In this document: in pieces, positions 59,957 to 64,000 of the stretch
Numbering within the stretch: the first letter of the stretch is position 1
Layout of the letters: the number at the start of each line of letters is the position of its first letter
NCBI GenBank assembly: GCA_905250025.1
Contig: CAJNOJ010000007.1
Location: 62,001-126,000, forward strand
DNA length: 64,000 nt
Reading direction: 5' to 3'
Source: Adineta ricciae
Lineage: Eukaryota; Rotifera; Eurotatoria; Adinetida; Adinetidae
Notes under the pieces: generated by a model
What the model was told of the DNA's origin: nothing
Databases searched by the model: none
Seen by the model: only the letters and a program-made list of their open reading frames with translations
Translations under genes and position numbers: made by a program

Positions 59957-62900
59957 ATGGAGGACGACAATCTAATTCTTCTCCTAAATACCACTAAGTC
60001 AGACTCAGCGACTCCGATCCAACAGAAACGTGAACCATTAGTGGAAATAGCGGAGAATGACGATCAAGATTCAGTTGTCACAATGACATGTTTAAATGAT
60101 CGTATTCCGGCGGAGCCATCGACCAATACTAAACGTCATTTCGATGACATTAAACTAGTTCGGCCATCATCTGCAACAAGTCAAGGTTCGCATTCGAAAC
60201 GGCAAGAAAAAGTGATCGCTTATGCACCGCATTTGAAATCAGGTGGAAATCGAAATTCAACCGATAATTTGATTCAATCATCCATCGATATTACTCTCTC
60301 ATCGAATTCGTCTCGCGATGAATTGCAACAACGTCAGGTGTATTACGGAAAACACCAGACAGCACCAGCGCATCCTGAAGAAGAAGAAGAAGAAGAGCTC
60401 CCTATCGTTACTATTGTTGGCGTGGAAGACAATGGAGAACAAGAAAATGATAATCCAATCGATATAAGTAAGTCTCAACGAAATATATTGCCCATTTGAT
60501 GCGATTCAAACATATCAATCGATTTTTTCTCAGTTTCTCCTTTTGCTACACCATATACTTCAACACAACCAATAGTTCCCGCACAAGCTCATTCAACACC
60601 TGATGTGCAAATCTCACGTTTCGACAAGGATCCTGCAACTTCGAAAGCTGCTTTCGCACGCTCTCAATTAGCTAAACGTTTTTCCATCAATCGAGCCCAA
60701 CAACGTCCGATTCCTATTCAATCACTTTCACAAACTACTAACAATGACTACGCATCGGCAAATGATCAACAGCAAACGGCAACATCTCTTGCTGCTACAG
60801 TAGCTGCTTCCGTGGCTGTATCCGTTGCTCAACCATTTCTTAAACTACAGAATGAATTTGAACAAAAAATGAATACTGTACTAGACCAAATTCACCAACA
60901 GCAGCAGAAATCTCACAATAGTGGCGTCGTCGTTCCTGTAACAGCAATACAACAACCGAATGATTCGAATAATCTACTTAATGATTGTGTTGATACACGA
61001 ATGAAATACATGGAAAAGGTACAAGAGCAGCAACAGAAAATGTTAAAACAGCTTGCCGATCTTGTGCAAACAGCTGGACCATCTGCGAAATCACCTACTT
61101 TTGAAAATACGACATCTTTTTTGGATTCTGATTCGCCACAACGTCACTTTCTTGATACACTTGTTGGAACATCATCGCCACCTGTTCGTCTAGCCAAAGC
61201 ACACAAAAAACCTCACACTCATAAGAAAACAAGTCGATCGCCCTCGTCGCCAAGCAAGCGTCCTAGTCGTGTTACTGGTACTAATACACGTGCAGGTAAA
61301 ACACGATCACCAGTCACGTTCAAAGAGCCACCGTCGAATAAAAAATTCAGCGTTGAATCATCTGCAGTTCCATACGGATGCTCAGTTTGTGATCGATCAC
61401 GTTCACGTTCGCGTTCTCGGTCACCGTCGAAAGGCCTCTCGCCTGATTCATCTTACCCTCGACCTTTTGTTCCAGTTCCTCGACCGCCATCAATAATGTC
61501 TGATGGCTTTATTCCGTCGTCCACTGCATTGATCACTGGCAACGCATTGAACGATGCATATCCACCATTCGATCGATATTTAAACAATTCTATTCCACCA
61601 TCACCACTGCAACCTCGACCAATACGACCCACCAACAATGACAATGCCGATTTACATGAACGCATCAGACACATCGATGAAGCTAAACAATTACTAGAGG
61701 AAAATTATTTAACGTTACAAAGACGTAAACATGATGCCGCTGCTCTGGAATCTATAACAAATGATTCATTACGTGTTCAACGTCTCGTTGAACAATGCGT
61801 AAAGCAAGTTACGCGACAAGTGCGTGAAGAGGTCAAACAGAAACTTGAACAAGAAGATGCGAAGAATGAACAACAAAAGCCAAAATCTACAACCAGAATA
61901 AAGAAACGACCGACGTCCAATACACAATTAGCTTTTGAACGTCATTCAACATATCGCACAGGACAACCAACAAAACCAGTTGATGATTCGTCAACACCAA
62001 CTAAACCTTACAGTGATGTCTTCATGGAAGCAGTTTATGGACGTTCGCTATATCAAAAAATTAAACGAGAAGGTAAACAGCCATATTTCAAATTAAAACA
62101 TCAAGCAACTCAACAGCCAAAACAGCCAAAGCAACTTGAACAAATACCTGTTCGAGACACTGGTCTAGTAAGTATATAGATATAAATAAGACAGTTCATT
62201 GTTTCAAATAATTTATAGAAACCTTCACCACGTGCAACTGCTCCTCGTAAAATAGAGCAAACAATACCGATACACCATCCACCGCCACCAGGACAGCCTA
62301 TTTACGAACCAGAATACTATACTCGTCCAGATGGTGTAATTCTTCTCGGTCCACCACAAATCCGTGATACGCGTACTTTTCAACCAACTTACATATCCTC
62401 ATCGGCAGTAGCACCGTCGAAATTAACACCTCATGCTTTACCTAGTGTCGATGTTGATGGATCGAACAAGAAAGTTCGTTTTGGTCAAAAATTTGAAGAA
62501 ATTAGGAGTGGTCCGGATGAAAACGAGGAAGAGGATGATGGACAAGGTATTGAGATTCCCGGCTATCATAGATCGCACGATGATGACCAACAAACATATG
62601 ATGGGCCGAGATTTCCTCCAACAATACCTCACGACGAAGGCTATCGTGATCGACAATACGATACATTACAGTCAGGTGCAGTCGATTGGCTCGAACAAGA
62701 ATTGATTGCTCGTTTCATGAGTCAATTACAAAGTCAACAAACGACTGTACCTATTCGACAACATCGTGATGTGATCAGTGCACGTTCGTCAACAAGTTCA
62801 AGTAGCGATGATCGAAGTATACACGATCGTTTACTTGACTTACTTGGACAGGACGGTTTTCAATTATTCATTGATATGGGACAACCCATTGATCAAGATC

Positions 62901-64000
62901 TCATTCAAGCGCTAACACGCGAAGTTCTTGAAGAACGTATCGCACAAATGATTGGCTTTCGATCACCAAGAGAAAGTATTCATGTTGTACAACCACCACC
63001 TGCCCCTCCTCCCCGCACAACAACACCGACGTCAACCATACAACCGGTACACGTACCGGATAATTATTATCAAGGGCAGCATTCCCAATGGCCACATGAC
63101 ACTAGTGTACCAACGCCGCAACCAACTCCACCACAATCGCCACCGCCTCCGACACAACGGCCACGCGTTGTAACACCAGAAATCACAGGTAAGCACTTGC
63201 TCGCCGTGTATGGATCTGAATCGATCGGAGAATACCTTCTATATAATTTAGGTCAAGACATTTCATCAGAAAGTGAACCTACTACGCCACGTTCAGTAAC
63301 ACCACGTGAAGATACGGACCGTCCACTACCATCTGTGCTTCATCACAGTATCGGTACACCTGATGCAAGCGATAGTCCATCTCCACCATCAACTCCACAA
63401 CCACCTATCATTCTACCACCTCGTGTACGAACACCGCCACCAGTTATTGAAAAACGTGACATAGGTACAATGCCAATCGCTGAACTAATTACACCACCGC
63501 CACCACCCCCACCTGTTATTATTCAACCACCGCCGCCTCCTCCCCCTCCTCCTCCACCACCAAGACAACTTACGCCACCCAAGCCACGAACACCACCTTC
63601 ACCAGTATCCTCAACATCTTCATCGTCCTCGTCGACAGAAAGTTCAAGTAGTCTGTCAACGTTTTCGATTCCATATTCACCAACAGATAGTTCGTTGAGT
63701 GATCATCGATGGTTCGAAGAACGAAGTGAAGGTCAAGTTGATCTACCTTATGGAGATCGTCCACAAACAGATCTGATTATGCGACAAGTACAACGCATGC
63801 TAGAGCAAAGACGTCGATACTCTTCAACGACACCTCTCGGTATGAGTTCCGTGACACCTCCGTTTTCACCAGCTGGTGCTACTCATACATTATCTATTGG
63901 TGAAGTACCTCCTCAATTTCCGAGCTCAGCTCCTTTTCAACAGCACGAAAATGGACATACAACACCGCCAGGATCTGACGAAAGCAATAATTCGGGCAAA
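59957..64000 (+). CDS. TALPID3: TALPID3-like centrosomal/ciliary protein, 3' truncated by window edge
   Basis: Exons 59957-60467, 60534-62167, 62219-63188 and 63252 to beyond 64000; 1288 residues visible. Regions in order: acidic run (EEEEEEELPIV), predicted coiled coil (LQNEFEQKMNTVLDQIHQQQQ and VEQCVKQVTRQVREEVKQKLEQE), an RSRSRSRSRS stretch, GVILLGPPQIRDTR, then VDWLEQELIARFMSQL and QLFIDMGQPIDQDLIQALTREVLEERIAQMIG, which resemble the conserved C-terminal blocks of TALPID3/KIAA0586. Long Pro-rich tracts follow (PPPPPPP and a 12-Pro run near 63530-63563). TALPID3 is a centrosomal and basal-body protein needed for ciliogenesis and Hedgehog signalling. The large size, coiled coils and Pro-rich end fit, but the match is from memory of short blocks, so the family call is moderate while the gene call is firm. 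Confidence 0.6.

Overview
The window reads as animal nuclear DNA, most likely from a bdelloid rotifer. This is an inference. The support is: (1) gene after gene is split by very short GT-AG introns, mostly 45-65 bp; (2) several loci match conserved animal and ciliary genes over nearly full length (CFAP69, FAM120A, RNF170, ING3, TIMMDC1, cytochrome c1, gamma-glutamyltransferase, HSPA12); (3) three genes encode an ADP-ribosyltransferase (ART) domain joined to kinesin-light-chain-type TPRs, an architecture that is strongly expanded in bdelloids. No rRNA, tRNA, CRISPR array or intact transposon was seen. Exon borders were set by hand from splice sites and reading-frame continuity. For most genes the whole chain of exons closes in frame.

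Layout. 1-13950 (+): 3' part of a giant Ser/Thr/Glu-rich protein (4631 residues visible, one 54-bp intron) with three families of internal repeats. 13951-18545: AT-rich non-coding DNA with simple repeats and one candidate 5' exon. 18546-22571 (+): HSPA12-type Hsp70. 23452-24053 (+): small UBA-like protein. 24116-24919 (-): short-chain dehydrogenase. 25346-26556 (+): double-cupin dioxygenase-like enzyme. 26662-29035 (-): TPR-ART A. 29906-33854 (+): CFAP69, 21 exons. 33956-36258 (-): degenerate kinesin-motor-like protein. 36806-38852 (+): PGQ-repeat VWA protein. 40095-42533 (+): gamma-glutamyltransferase. 42627-44741 and 45002-47034 (-): TPR-ART B and C in tandem. 48333-49096 (+): secreted protein. 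49414-50445 (-): RNF170. 50950-52013 (-): cytochrome c1. 52590-56451 (+): FAM120A-like. 56781-58040 (+): TIMMDC1-like. 58188-59471 (+): ING3. 59957 to the window end (+): TALPID3-like, 3' truncated.

The genes do not form one pathway. Loose themes are cilia and centrosome (CFAP69, TALPID3-like, perhaps the kinesin relative), mitochondria (CYC1, TIMMDC1), ubiquitin (RNF170, UBA-like protein), chromatin (ING3) and ADP-ribosylation (three TPR-ART genes). The SDR and cupin genes are divergent neighbours of types common in bacterial catabolism and are candidates for horizontal transfer. Four convergent gene pairs have only 62-105 bp between stop codons. The items most worth follow-up are the TPR-ART family with its unassigned N-terminal domain and graded loss of catalytic residues, and the repeat code of the giant protein.
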